Numbered from the stretch's first letter, positions 34,682 through 44,326 are shown. The stretch is DNA of 64,000 bases from Bacillota bacterium (GCA_023398495.1 JAEWSG010000039.1:178188-242187), one strand, 5' to 3'. A program made the numbers and translations. The notes: generated by a model not told the origin, from the letters alone.

Positions 34682-36415
34682 ATGAGAAAAAACAGTATTG
34701 AGTTCGTGACAAGCTTTGCTTCTGAGGCGGGAACCTTCAGGCTAAACAAAGATTATTTTGCATATGCAGAAATGGATGATATTGCATGTTATATAGTAGC
34801 TGATGGTATTGATTCTGATGAAGATATCAATAGTGCAGAAATTGCGGTTAATTTTCTGTTTGAGAAGATAATGAAAAAGCCTTCGATGTCAAGAAGAAAG
34901 TTAAAAAGATATATTATTAATGCCCACAGATTACTCAATGAGAAGAGCCGAAGTGTCAGATTAAAAATGAGTTTGATGATTGTATTGACTGATTATTCGA
35001 AAATGATTTATGCTTCTGCGGGTAATGTCAGGCTGTACCATTTCAGAGGCGGAGGTCTGGGTTTTAAAAGTAAAGATCAAAGCATTGCACAGATAATGGC
35101 GGATGCAGGTCAAATTAGTGACGAAGAGATTGGACTTCATGAGGAAAGGAACAATCTTACAAATTATTTAGGACAATCCAGGTCATTTAAGCCATTTATT
35201 TCACGTCCATGTAAATTGAAAGATAAAGACGTAATTTTTCTTTGCACAGTAGGATTTTGGGAAAATATACAAAGCATTGATCTTATCAATACATTAAAAG
35301 AGGCAAAAGAATCTACAGACTTTATTGGGATGCTTGAAGATGAATTGCTTTCGAGACAGAATAAAGTTATAAGCAATTATACTATGGTTGCAATTTATGC
35401 CAATAAGGTATTTAAAGAAAACATAAAGGATGATTTGCGTATTAGAATTGCAAAAAAAGTAGCAATGATAGTAATACCTGTTCTTATAGCAGCTTCAGGA
35501 CTTCTGATTTTTAAAAAAATTGAGGCAAATAAGGCTGAAAAACTTTTTGTGCAACTAGAAGAAAAGGGCGACAAATCTATTGAAGAAGAAGTTTACGAAG
35601 AGGCTCTTGATAATTATAAAAAAGCCTCAGAAAATATAAAAAAGTTTAAGGACAAGAAAAGGCAGGAAAGGATTTTAATAAAAACAAGTATAGCAAATCT
35701 TATAGTTGAAGGAGACCGTCTCCAAAGCGAGAGGGATTTTGAAAAGGCAAAAACCAGTTTTATAAAGGCTAGGACTCAGGTTGAGTTGGAACTTGATACA
35801 GTAAACAAGAAAAGACTTGAAAAGATACTTGATGGAAAGATTTACAGGGTTAACGAGTATATCAAGGTTCTGGAAAAAAGTCTTGAAGGGGATAAAGAAG
35901 CAGAAAAAGCTGATAAAGTTTCCGTCAAAGTTAGTGAATCAAAGAATAATAAGGAAAAAATCACTCTGCTAGCAGAGGCAAAGCAGTACTATAATAATGC
36001 AATTGAAATATATGAGAATGTAAAAAAATTATCAGAAGATATCCCTTATTACGATATGATTAAGGAGATGGAAGAAAAAATAAAGGATATCAAAGAGAAA
36101 ATAAAGGATTCAGATAGTGCTGCAAAAGATGCAAGTGGTGCTGCTGCTAAAGAAGATAAGGCAAAAGAAATGCAAAAGAAGGCTGAAGACTATAAAAAAA
36201 GTGGTGACCAAAAATTTAAGTTAAAGAAATACGAAGATGCGAAAATCGATTATCGATATGCACTTGATTTATATAAGGAGCTCAGTGAAAAATTTGAAGA
36301 GGATACAATTGAGAAGCGGAGCGAAATTGAAAGAGTTATGCTTGAAATAGATAAAAAGATTGAGGAAGAACAAAAGGCTCAGGAGCAGCAAAATCAACCT
36401 GCTACTGTTAGTTAG
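34682..36415 (+). CDS. Degenerate PP2C (pseudophosphatase) with membrane helix and coiled-coil tail
   Basis: 577 residues from ATG 34682; ATG 34670 is in frame but overlaps the G-rich ribosome binding site. Residues about 1-240 keep the PP2C outline, yet key motifs are changed: DGMGG is VADGIDSDED, the CSDG motif is CTVGFWE (metal Asp replaced by Val) and the final DN is NYTMVAIY. It is therefore probably catalytically dead. A membrane helix follows (AMIVIPVLIAASGLLIF, about 263-279). Then come about 290 residues of charged coiled coil with TPR-like EALDNYKKASENIK and YEDAKIDYRYALDLYKELSE units. The coiled coil lies on the far side of the membrane and may reach the wall or the machine. Confidence 0.8.
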   Translation: MRKNSIEFVTSFASEAGTFRLNKDYFAYAEMDDIACYIVADGIDSDEDINSAEIAVNFLFEKIMKKPSMSRRKLKRYIINAHRLLNEKSRSVRLKMSLMIVLTDYSKMIYASAGNVRLYHFRGGGLGFKSKDQSIAQIMADAGQISDEEIGLHEERNNLTNYLGQSRSFKPFISRPCKLKDKDVIFLCTVGFWENIQSIDLINTLKEAKESTDFIGMLEDELLSRQNKVISNYTMVAIYANKVFKENIKDDLRIRIAKKVAMIVIPVLIAASGLLIFKKIEANKAEKLFVQLEEKGDKSIEEEVYEEALDNYKKASENIKKFKDKKRQERILIKTSIANLIVEGDRLQSERDFEKAKTSFIKARTQVELELDTVNKKRLEKILDGKIYRVNEYIKVLEKSLEGDKEAEKADKVSVKVSESKNNKEKITLLAEAKQYYNNAIEIYENVKKLSEDIPYYDMIKEMEEKIKDIKEKIKDSDSAAKDASGAAAKEDKAKEMQKKAEDYKKSGDQKFKLKKYEDAKIDYRYALDLYKELSEKFEEDTIEKRSEIERVMLEIDKKIEEEQKAQEQQNQPATVS

Positions 36416-36471
36416 AAGGCACTGGTAAAATTTTAATTTATAATATAGGTTTAGAAAGTGGGGGGAGATAC

Positions 36472-36843
36472 ATGGATAGTTATGTTGTTGAGGGAGCAAA
36501 GCTAAAATGCAGTTTTGGTAGCAGTTCAAGTAAATTGAAGATTTCAGTGAAGCATGATGCATTAATAAACGACAAAACCCAGGGAAATATGATGGATCAT
36601 ACATCTATGACAAATATATGTTCTTTTGGTCTGTGCAGCAGTGTTGCAAATCCAGATGTTGCTAAGGCAACAGCTGCATGTAATGGGGTACTCCAAAAGA
36701 TGCCCTGTAAGCCTAATACGCGATCTCCTTGGTTATTTTGTAAAACTGATGTGTTAGTAGATAACCTTCCTGCAATATTGAAATCATCAAAACTTATTTG
36801 TATGTGGTGCGGTGTAATAGAAGTTGAAGATGATGGGCAGTAA
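36472..36843 (+). CDS. DUF4280 PAAR-like tip protein
   Basis: 123 residues. It begins SYVVEGAKLKCSFGSSSSKL and has repeated cysteines (CSFGLCSSVANPD; CKPNTRSPWLFCKTDV; ICMWCGVIEVE), the layout of DUF4280 proteins, which are considered PAAR-like caps for spikes. PAAR proteins sharpen the VgrG tip and carry effectors. It lies directly before the second spike gene and the RHS gene, giving the classic order tip-spike-effector. A GGGGGGAG ribosome binding site precedes the ATG. Confidence 0.75.
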   Translation: MDSYVVEGAKLKCSFGSSSSKLKISVKHDALINDKTQGNMMDHTSMTNICSFGLCSSVANPDVAKATAACNGVLQKMPCKPNTRSPWLFCKTDVLVDNLPAILKSSKLICMWCGVIEVEDDGQ

Positions 36844-36909
36844 TTTATGAGGTGTTAATGTAAAAGGCTAACAGATATTATATGCTTAAAAATGGGGGGG
36901 AGATATAGT

Positions 36910-38328
36910 ATGTCATCAACAATAACATACGGTAATATAAATTTGCTTTCACCGTTTGATATTTTGCATTTGAACGAATTAAGAATAGAGAAGGAAAATA
37001 ATGCTCACGCTAGAATTTTTTTGACAGGTATGATACCTGAGGGAAAAAAAGACAGTTATATAGAAAGCGTATCTTCAAAAGACCTTCTAGAAGTAAGTCA
37101 GATTGCAGACAATTCAAGCACCACAGTTTTATTTAAAGGGGTAATAACAAATATAGAAATTAAAGCTGTCAGAGGCATTTTTTATGTTATTGTCGAAGGT
37201 GTTTCCTGTACATATGAAATGGATATAAAGCTAAAAAAGAGGTCTTTTCAGAATAAGGATATGACATACACTGAAATGATTAAAGAAGTAACAAAAGACT
37301 ACCCAGGTTCTGATTTTATTGATACTAAAGCCAAAAGTAAAAAGCTTGAAAAAGTTGTAATCCAGTACAATGAAACTGATTGGGAATTTTTAAAGCGTAT
37401 GGCATCACATTTTAACACAGGCTTGGTGCCTGATACAATTTCTGATAAGCCGAAATTTTGGTTTGGAATTCCTGAAAGTACTTCAAATGGAAAGCTTGAG
37501 GAGTTTAATTTCAGTGTAAGAAAAAAGCTTGGAAATTTCAGATATTTATCAGAGAATGATACGGAAGGAATTGACGAAAAGGATTTTATATATTATGAAA
37601 TTGAAACAGATAAATTTTTCAGCATAGGTGACAAGGTTCAGTATAACGATATAAGTCTGCTTGTTTACAAAGCTACATATTATTTTGAGGACAGTGTATT
37701 AAGACATCTGTATATGCTAACTCCTGAAAAGGGGTTTAGCCAGAAGCTTAAATTAAATGATAAATTGTTTAGTGCTGCTATTGAAGGCAAAGTCATAGAG
37801 ATAAACGAGGATAATGTAAGAGTCCATCTCGAAATAGATGAAGCTCAGAAAAAAGAAGAGGCATACTGGTTTTCGTACGCCACTTTTTATACTGCAGAAG
37901 GCAACACAGGCTGGTACTGCATGCCTGAACTTGAGGATTGTATCAAGTTGTATTTTCCTACAAACAAGGAAGAGGAAGGAATTGTAATAAATTCTGTGAG
38001 AAGGAGAATAAAAGGTGGGGACAAGATTCAGAATCCCGATGAAAAATACTTTAGAACAAAATTTGAAAAAGAAAATAAGTTTACTGAAAAGGAACTAACA
38101 TTCTCTACTAAGGATGAGAAAGTACTTATAAGGCTCAATGAGGACAGTGGAATTGAATTATACAGTGAAAATACAATATTAATAAAAGACGATAATGATT
38201 TAGACATAGAAGCTGATAATTTAGAGATTAAGGCAAAAGATGAAATTAATATTGAATGCAATGCCAGTAGAATAAACATGGATGGAACTACACATATTAG
38301 CGGTTCTTCCGTTAAAGTGAGGTGTTAA
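36910..38328 (+). CDS. gpD/VgrG-like spike protein (second copy)
   Basis: 472 residues from ATG 36910, after GGGGGGGAG; the ATG at 36892 lies upstream of that site. It parallels the first spike along its whole length. The hub domain has FKGVITNIEIKAVRGIFYV and YNETDWEFLKRMASHFNTG. The OB segment has WFSYAT and GWYCMPELEDCIKLYFP, and short beta repeats lead to MDGTTHISGSSVKV. Judging by eye, identity is roughly half. The stop is four bases before the RHS gene, so this copy is probably dedicated to loading the RHS effector through the PAAR-like protein. Confidence 0.8.
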   Translation: MSSTITYGNINLLSPFDILHLNELRIEKENNAHARIFLTGMIPEGKKDSYIESVSSKDLLEVSQIADNSSTTVLFKGVITNIEIKAVRGIFYVIVEGVSCTYEMDIKLKKRSFQNKDMTYTEMIKEVTKDYPGSDFIDTKAKSKKLEKVVIQYNETDWEFLKRMASHFNTGLVPDTISDKPKFWFGIPESTSNGKLEEFNFSVRKKLGNFRYLSENDTEGIDEKDFIYYEIETDKFFSIGDKVQYNDISLLVYKATYYFEDSVLRHLYMLTPEKGFSQKLKLNDKLFSAAIEGKVIEINEDNVRVHLEIDEAQKKEEAYWFSYATFYTAEGNTGWYCMPELEDCIKLYFPTNKEEEGIVINSVRRRIKGGDKIQNPDEKYFRTKFEKENKFTEKELTFSTKDEKVLIRLNEDSGIELYSENTILIKDDNDLDIEADNLEIKAKDEINIECNASRINMDGTTHISGSSVKVRC

Positions 38329-38331
38329 AAA

Positions 38332-41300
38332 GTGGCGATTAGTAAAGAAAGAAATAGTCCTAAAAATAGAAATAAAAGTGAAAAGGTTAATGAAGAGAAA
38401 GAGATTAAAAAGAATCCTGAGCAAGAGGACGCATTTAACAAAGGTTCAGATACTTCAACCAATGAGGTTCCAACAGATCAATCTACAACGGCTGGAGATC
38501 CTGTCAATGTCGCCACTGGAAGCTTTTACATTGAAGCAACAGACCTCTTAATTGAAGACCGTGGCATAGATTTATGTGTAAAGAGAAGATACAATTCCAT
38601 AGAAAAAGACATCGGATTAATGGGAAGAGGCTGGATCTTCGAATATGATAGCTATCTAAAAATAAAGGACGACAAGATAACTCTGGTTTACCCAGACGGT
38701 CATATAAAAGAGTTTTTAAAGACGGGTTCGGAATGGAAAAATCAAACGGATGAGAGCGAAGCAGATGTTATTGTTAACGACCCCGGTGGATTCCTTCTAA
38801 ATTCAAAGAACCAAAACTTTAGATATGATAGCAAAGGCAAATTATTATCCATAAATGATAGAAATGGAAATACTACTCTGTTTAATTACAACAATAAGGG
38901 CCAAATTTCATCTGTATTTTCCCCTGGCGGCAAGATACTGTCATTTGCTTATGAGAATAATAAAATAAGCAAAATAACCGATAATATTGGCCGCAAGGTC
39001 ACTTACAAATACGATGGGGATAACCTTATTGAAGTAACCTATCCTAATGACGGTACAGTAAAATATACCTATGAAAATGATCTTATAGCGAAGGTTACAG
39101 ATCAAAACGATGTAACCTATGTAGTAAATGAATACGATGAAAAGGACAGGGTCGTAAAGCAGTATGACAGTGATTTGAATGAGACCTTGATAGAATATGA
39201 TGATGATAAAAGGGAAAACACCTTCAAATATCTTTCAACAGGTGTAGTTGAAAGGTATAGGTACAATGACAAATCCCTGCTTTCAGAGAGAATATATAAA
39301 GATGGAACAAGTGAAAAATATACCTATGACAAATTCTGTAACAAAAATAGCGAGACAGACCGCAAGGGAAATACTATAAAGAAAACCTTTGACAGCAGGG
39401 GAAACTTGTTAATTGAGATGTATCCCAACGGGTACTGTATAGAAAATAATTATGACAATAAAGGAAACCTTGTCAAAACTTCTACTTCCGGTGGCACAGA
39501 GACCATATTTACCTACGATGACAGGGGTAACCTTATAGAAGAACATGAAAAGCTTGATGAAGGAAAATATGCGGTAAAAAAATATGCGTATGATAGCTAT
39601 GGAAGGCTCATATCAAGGATCGATCCAGAAGGCGGTACTACATCCTTTGAATACGACGAGAATCACATAGATAAACCCACAACAGTAAAAGATTCGGAAG
39701 GCAATGTATTTCAGTATGCTTATGATAAAGCCGGAAGAATGCTTTCTATTTCCACGGCTTATGGTACAGTCAAATTTGAGTATAACGAAATCAATAAAAA
39801 GACAAGAATAACAGATGCAGAAGGTAACATAACAAATATTGAGTATGATAAAATGGGTAACATCATCAAGAAAGTGCTTCCAAATAGTGAAAAAAGTGGA
39901 GAGTGCTACCGATACAGATATGATTCCATGGATAGGCTTATTGAAACGATAGACCCCTTTAATAATGTTTTTGCCTTAAAATACGATATACATGGCAATC
40001 TTATAAAAGAGATAAACCCAAATTATTATGAAGCAGAAACCGGTGATGGTACAGGAATTGAGTATGAATATGACGACAGCAACAGGAAGATAAAGACCAT
40101 ATTTCCAACAGGTGGAGAAACAAATATAGAATATGACTTTGTCGGCAATATAATTAAAACTGTAGGTCCAATGAAAGATGAGTCTGGGGAAATTCCCTCC
40201 ACAGAGTATGAATATGATGAACTCAACAGATTGAAAAAGATTATGTCCTCTGGAGTAGCTCTAAAGGAATTTGAGTATGATGCAGAGGGTAGAATAATTA
40301 AAGAGAAGAATGCAAAAGGCTTCTATACGATTTTTAAATACAACTGTGCCGGTTGGTTACTTGAAAAAAGAGTACCTGTGGAAGAAAAGGCAGGTATGCT
40401 TCTTTACAATATAAGCCAGTATGAATACGACTTGACAGGAAGAAGAATTAAGGAAAAATTTTCACCTGAATATGTCACCGAGGAGGCCTATCCAAGCCTT
40501 TGGAACACGGTAAGCTATATTTATGATAAGCTAGGCAGAATAATAAAAGTTTCAGACACAACAGGAGGCGAAGTAGAGTACTCCTATGATTGTCTTGGAA
40601 ACAGGACTTTTGAGAGAATAAAAATAAATGAACAAAAGACAAAGACAACCCGTTATCAATATAACAGCCGGGGCTTGCTTTCAAAAAAGATTGAGGAGAT
40701 AGATGGTGACGATCTAGCACAAAAGTTAGAAGGCAAAGCCATTAGCCAGACTATTTACGACTATGATCCAAACGGGAATATAATAAAGGTAACAACGCCT
40801 GAAGATTACAGCACAGAGCTGTCCTATGATGCATCCGACAGAATTTCCAAAGTGGTGAAGAACGGTAAAACTATAAAGGGAAGAGAGACCAGTTTCGAGT
40901 ACGATAGTGCAGGGAACATGATAAAGGAAACCGATTGCAACGGTAATTCCATTAAATATGATTATGACAACATGAACAGGCAGATTAGAATAACTGATAA
41001 AGAAGGCGGCATTACAAGACTTTTCTACGATGAAGCCGGAAATGTTGTAAAGCATGTTAGCCCAGAAAATTATAAACAAGACGAAGATGACGGTTTGGGA
41101 ACAAGTTATAAGTATGACGGATCAAACCGATTAATAGAGATAAAAGATGCCCTTGGTGTGCTAGTACAAAGAAATAAGTACAACGCTGCAGGAGAGCTCG
41201 TTGAGAAACTGGATGCATCGCAAAAGGGTGTAAAATTTACTTATGATCTTGGTGGAAGAATAAAGGAGGTATATACACCAGGCTCTGCAAAGGCTGGCAT

Positions 41301-43416
41301 TTCGGCACAAGAGTATACCTATGATGCAATGGGTAACATAACAGGAATAAAAGATGGTGAAGGAAACTATACCCACCACAGTCTCGATCTTTGGGGAAGG
41401 GCAACTGAAATCAACAAAGCAGATGGAAGTGTTGAGAAATACACCTATGATTACGCAGGAAACATAACAAGCTCTACAGATGGAAATGGAAACACAACAG
41501 TATATGATTATAACAGCTTGAATGCAATGTCGCAGATTACTGACCCTGTAGGAGACAAAATTACATACAAGTATGACCTGCAGGGAAGGGTAGCACGTAA
41601 AGCTGATAGAAACAGAAGAATAACTGAATATGTTTATGATATTGATGACAGCATAATATCAAGAAGGGATTTAGCTACAGGAACCAGGGAAGAATTCAGC
41701 TACTATGTAGATGGCACCCTGAAATCAGCAGCAAGTGGTGGTATGGTTTACACCTATAACTATACCCCAAACATGAACCTTAAATCCAAAAAGGCAAGTG
41801 GAAAGCCTTTAATTGAGTATAAATATAATAAAGACAACAAAATAATAGAATTAAAGGATATTACAAAAAGGCAGACCACTTACAAATATGACCTTTTAGG
41901 AAGAGTTACAGAAGTATGGGATAAGAAACAAAAAGAGGCTGAATACCAATACAATCCCGACAATACAATAGCCTCAATAACCTATGCAAATGGTGTAAAT
42001 GTAAAGTATAATTATGATGAAGATAAAAACCTTACAGAAATCCTCACAACTAATAAAGATGGCGAAGAGATATTTAGCCACAATTATGTTTATGATGCTA
42101 ATGGAAATCAAATAGAGCATTCACAGAATGGTGAGACTACCCGTTATATTTATGACAGGCTCAATAGATTATCCAAAGTGTTGTATCCTGATGGTGAGGA
42201 AAGCTTTGAGTACGACTTGGCTGGAAACCGCATAAAAAGGTCTGTAGGGAATGTGACAGTAAGTTATGATTATGATAAGAGAAACAGACTGACAGAAAAG
42301 ATTGAAGGCGGGATGCAAACATCTTATCGTTATGACCCCCAGGGCAACCTCATTGAAGAGGAAGGCCGAAGGGGAACGACAAGATATACCTATGACTGCT
42401 TTAACCGGACTGAAAGCGTAAGGAGTGCAAACGGAGGATTTATAAGGAACAGGTATGATGCCGAAGGATTAAGGTTTGAACTAGTTGAGAATGGCAAATC
42501 CAGCAGGTTTATATTTAGTGGTAGGGAAGTAGTTACGGAGGTTGGTGCAGATTATAACCTTAAGGCGGCGATAATTAGAGGACACGAGATACTTGCCCAA
42601 AAGGATGCAAGGGATAGCTACTATTATCTCAACAATGCCCACGGGGATGTTACGGCGTTGGTGGATGGCAAAGGTGAGGTTGTAAATAGGTATAAGTATG
42701 ATGCCTTTGGTAATACAGTTGAATCAGTTGAGCAAATTCCAAACCGTTTCCGCTATGCAGGCGAGCAGTATGACCAAATTACAGGGCAGTATTACCTACG
42801 AGCTAGGTTCTATAATCCAGTTGTAGGAAGATTTACACAAGAAGACACCTATAGAGGCGATGGATTAAATCTATATAGTTATGTACAAAACAACCCTATT
42901 AAATATGCCGATCCAAGTGGATACAGTAGCGTCGCTTGTAGCGGTAAATCAAACCCATATACTTATATTTATGACGATAAAGCTAATCGTTTTAGAGATG
43001 CTAAGACTGGGAAGTTTGTATCTGTTCAGACAGTAGGGAAAACTTTAAAAACAAAGCCGGATGAAGCATTTTTCTGGTCAGGAAGAACAAATGGTATTGG
43101 TGGAGAGGCTAATGCAAGGTTAATTGCAGAGTCCCAAAACGGCGTAACGTTAGAAAAACTTCTTGATGAAAGAGGAATTAAAATGCCTGCTTGGGATGAT
43201 AGTAACCCTGTAACCTCTAAAGTTTGGCGCGATATTTCCTCATCATATGCAGATCAAGTTTCGGGTAAAGTTAGAGGTGTAATTGGTGAATCCCTCCGTC
43301 CGGGTGCTGTTTGGACGGATGACGAGTTACCAAAGCTTTTATTAAATAAAAACGTAACAGAAATAAAGACCATTGACCCTGCTACACGAGTTGAAAATGT
43401 GATATTTAGGAGATAG
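38332..43416 (+). CDS. RHS-repeat effector with ADP-ribosyl-cyclase-like C-terminal toxin
   Basis: 1694 residues, GTG start. N-terminus: charged, then the DUF6531-type GDPVNVATGSF near residue 60. The middle is YD repeats, which form a shell around the toxin. The RHS core near residues 1470-1530 includes NRFRYAGEQYDQITGQYYLR, FYNPVVGRFTQEDTYRGDG and DPSGY, where autocleavage is expected. The last ~165 residues are a variable toxin. Its FFWSGR (W1582), TLEKLL, MPAWDDSNP, VWRDIS (W1632) and DDELPKL (E1665) match the order of key residues in CD38/Aplysia cyclase (Trp, TLE, Trp, catalytic Glu). I therefore propose NAD+ hydrolysis. The downstream gene is probably the immunity gene. Confidence 0.85.
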   Translation: MAISKERNSPKNRNKSEKVNEEKEIKKNPEQEDAFNKGSDTSTNEVPTDQSTTAGDPVNVATGSFYIEATDLLIEDRGIDLCVKRRYNSIEKDIGLMGRGWIFEYDSYLKIKDDKITLVYPDGHIKEFLKTGSEWKNQTDESEADVIVNDPGGFLLNSKNQNFRYDSKGKLLSINDRNGNTTLFNYNNKGQISSVFSPGGKILSFAYENNKISKITDNIGRKVTYKYDGDNLIEVTYPNDGTVKYTYENDLIAKVTDQNDVTYVVNEYDEKDRVVKQYDSDLNETLIEYDDDKRENTFKYLSTGVVERYRYNDKSLLSERIYKDGTSEKYTYDKFCNKNSETDRKGNTIKKTFDSRGNLLIEMYPNGYCIENNYDNKGNLVKTSTSGGTETIFTYDDRGNLIEEHEKLDEGKYAVKKYAYDSYGRLISRIDPEGGTTSFEYDENHIDKPTTVKDSEGNVFQYAYDKAGRMLSISTAYGTVKFEYNEINKKTRITDAEGNITNIEYDKMGNIIKKVLPNSEKSGECYRYRYDSMDRLIETIDPFNNVFALKYDIHGNLIKEINPNYYEAETGDGTGIEYEYDDSNRKIKTIFPTGGETNIEYDFVGNIIKTVGPMKDESGEIPSTEYEYDELNRLKKIMSSGVALKEFEYDAEGRIIKEKNAKGFYTIFKYNCAGWLLEKRVPVEEKAGMLLYNISQYEYDLTGRRIKEKFSPEYVTEEAYPSLWNTVSYIYDKLGRIIKVSDTTGGEVEYSYDCLGNRTFERIKINEQKTKTTRYQYNSRGLLSKKIEEIDGDDLAQKLEGKAISQTIYDYDPNGNIIKVTTPEDYSTELSYDASDRISKVVKNGKTIKGRETSFEYDSAGNMIKETDCNGNSIKYDYDNMNRQIRITDKEGGITRLFYDEAGNVVKHVSPENYKQDEDDGLGTSYKYDGSNRLIEIKDALGVLVQRNKYNAAGELVEKLDASQKGVKFTYDLGGRIKEVYTPGSAKAGISAQEYTYDAMGNITGIKDGEGNYTHHSLDLWGRATEINKADGSVEKYTYDYAGNITSSTDGNGNTTVYDYNSLNAMSQITDPVGDKITYKYDLQGRVARKADRNRRITEYVYDIDDSIISRRDLATGTREEFSYYVDGTLKSAASGGMVYTYNYTPNMNLKSKKASGKPLIEYKYNKDNKIIELKDITKRQTTYKYDLLGRVTEVWDKKQKEAEYQYNPDNTIASITYANGVNVKYNYDEDKNLTEILTTNKDGEEIFSHNYVYDANGNQIEHSQNGETTRYIYDRLNRLSKVLYPDGEESFEYDLAGNRIKRSVGNVTVSYDYDKRNRLTEKIEGGMQTSYRYDPQGNLIEEEGRRGTTRYTYDCFNRTESVRSANGGFIRNRYDAEGLRFELVENGKSSRFIFSGREVVTEVGADYNLKAAIIRGHEILAQKDARDSYYYLNNAHGDVTALVDGKGEVVNRYKYDAFGNTVESVEQIPNRFRYAGEQYDQITGQYYLRARFYNPVVGRFTQEDTYRGDGLNLYSYVQNNPIKYADPSGYSSVACSGKSNPYTYIYDDKANRFRDAKTGKFVSVQTVGKTLKTKPDEAFFWSGRTNGIGGEANARLIAESQNGVTLEKLLDERGIKMPAWDDSNPVTSKVWRDISSSYADQVSGKVRGVIGESLRPGAVWTDDELPKLLLNKNVTEIKTIDPATRVENVIFRR

Positions 43417-43430
43417 AAGGAGTAGATCAA

Positions 43431-43733
43431 ATGAGTAATAAAGAACAAATTGATTGGGAAGCTATTAATAATGCTATAGAATTATATTTAAACTTGGGCT
43501 TCAAGTTTCAGCCTAGAGATAAAAAAACAATGCCAGATGAATTTGGTAAAGAAATCAGTGATAAAGTAGAAGAAATATATAATTATTCAACAGGATTTAA
43601 CGTTGATTGGAAAACTGATACAATGGAAAGCATCAAACTAAAGCTTGAAGAATCACTCAAGCAGAATTATGAAGGTTTGAGTGAGCAAACTATAAATATT
43701 TTAAAAAGGTGTTTTTCATATACTTGGAGATAA
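43431..43733 (+). CDS. Putative immunity protein for the RHS toxin
   Basis: 100 residues, acidic, helical (IDWEAINNAIELYLNLGFKF; NILKRCFSYTWR). It begins 14 bases after the RHS stop with AGAAGGAG upstream. Size and place are those of a cognate immunity protein. I do not recognise the family. A hairpin follows. Confidence 0.55.
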   Translation: MSNKEQIDWEAINNAIELYLNLGFKFQPRDKKTMPDEFGKEISDKVEEIYNYSTGFNVDWKTDTMESIKLKLEESLKQNYEGLSEQTINILKRCFSYTWR

Positions 43734-43740
43734 TTGGCTA

Positions 43741-44221
43741 TTATTAAATCAGAGTAATTTGGGCTGGGATTCCCAGCCTCCTTTATGTCACAAAATGTAA
43801 CTTGGAAACCAGCAGAGAATATCAGAGGACCACAGACATCACATGGACTATGATAAGCCCCATTTAATCCAGTTGTGCTATTTGAGCCTCTAATATAAGC
43901 AGTATATACATCCGCTCCAGCTAGTTCGCTCTGAAACCCTTTATCAAAACTTCTACTTACTGCACTAACCTCGCCGCACCCTCTATTAAAACTGTTTACA
44001 TTTCCTAAATCATCTAAAACGTTAGATACTTCTGTATTTAGATTCTTTGTTTTATTTGTAGAAACAATATACTTACCAGATTGTGTTCTAATAACTGTGA
44101 CAGAATTTGGTCGTTGATTTTTGGGAAGAGTGCTTAATTTATCTGCTAATCTTTGTGCAGGGTTTTTCCCATTTATTATTCCCTTGTTACCAACTCCCGC
44201 ATAATCAATATAACCTTTATA
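43741..44221 (-). pseudogene. Deaminase-toxin C-terminal fragment on the opposite strand
   Basis: Reading the minus strand from 44221 gives an open frame of about 160 codons, with a TGA just upstream and no start codon. It begins KGYIDYAGVGNKGIINGKNP, continues through TVIRTQSGKYIVSTN, and has CGEVSAVSRSFDKGF (Cys-x-Glu at 43978-43970) and later SPCDVCGP (C-x2-C at 43843-43832). That pair of motifs is the zinc-deaminase signature of YwqJ-like toxins, and the upstream text is typical of the toxin linker. It is separate from any RHS shell and points against it. Probably a discarded or stored toxin tip inverted by recombination. Confidence 0.65.
43762..43784 (+). terminator. Small hairpin after the immunity gene
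   Basis: GGCTGGG / CCCAGCC with a 3-base loop, then TCCTTTA. A related hairpin with the same downstream words (CACAAAA, TAACTTGG) occurs at about 57191-57210, after the other RHS-tip/immunity pair, so it marks the end of the cassette. Confidence 0.5.
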
Positions 44222-44326
44222 TCAAAATGGTTTGAATTCAGCGAAGTGGTCCGTTGTTGGATTTTTTCAAAATGAATCCAGTTGAATGGTAATGCAATAT
44301 AAAAATATAATTTGGAGGATGATAAC

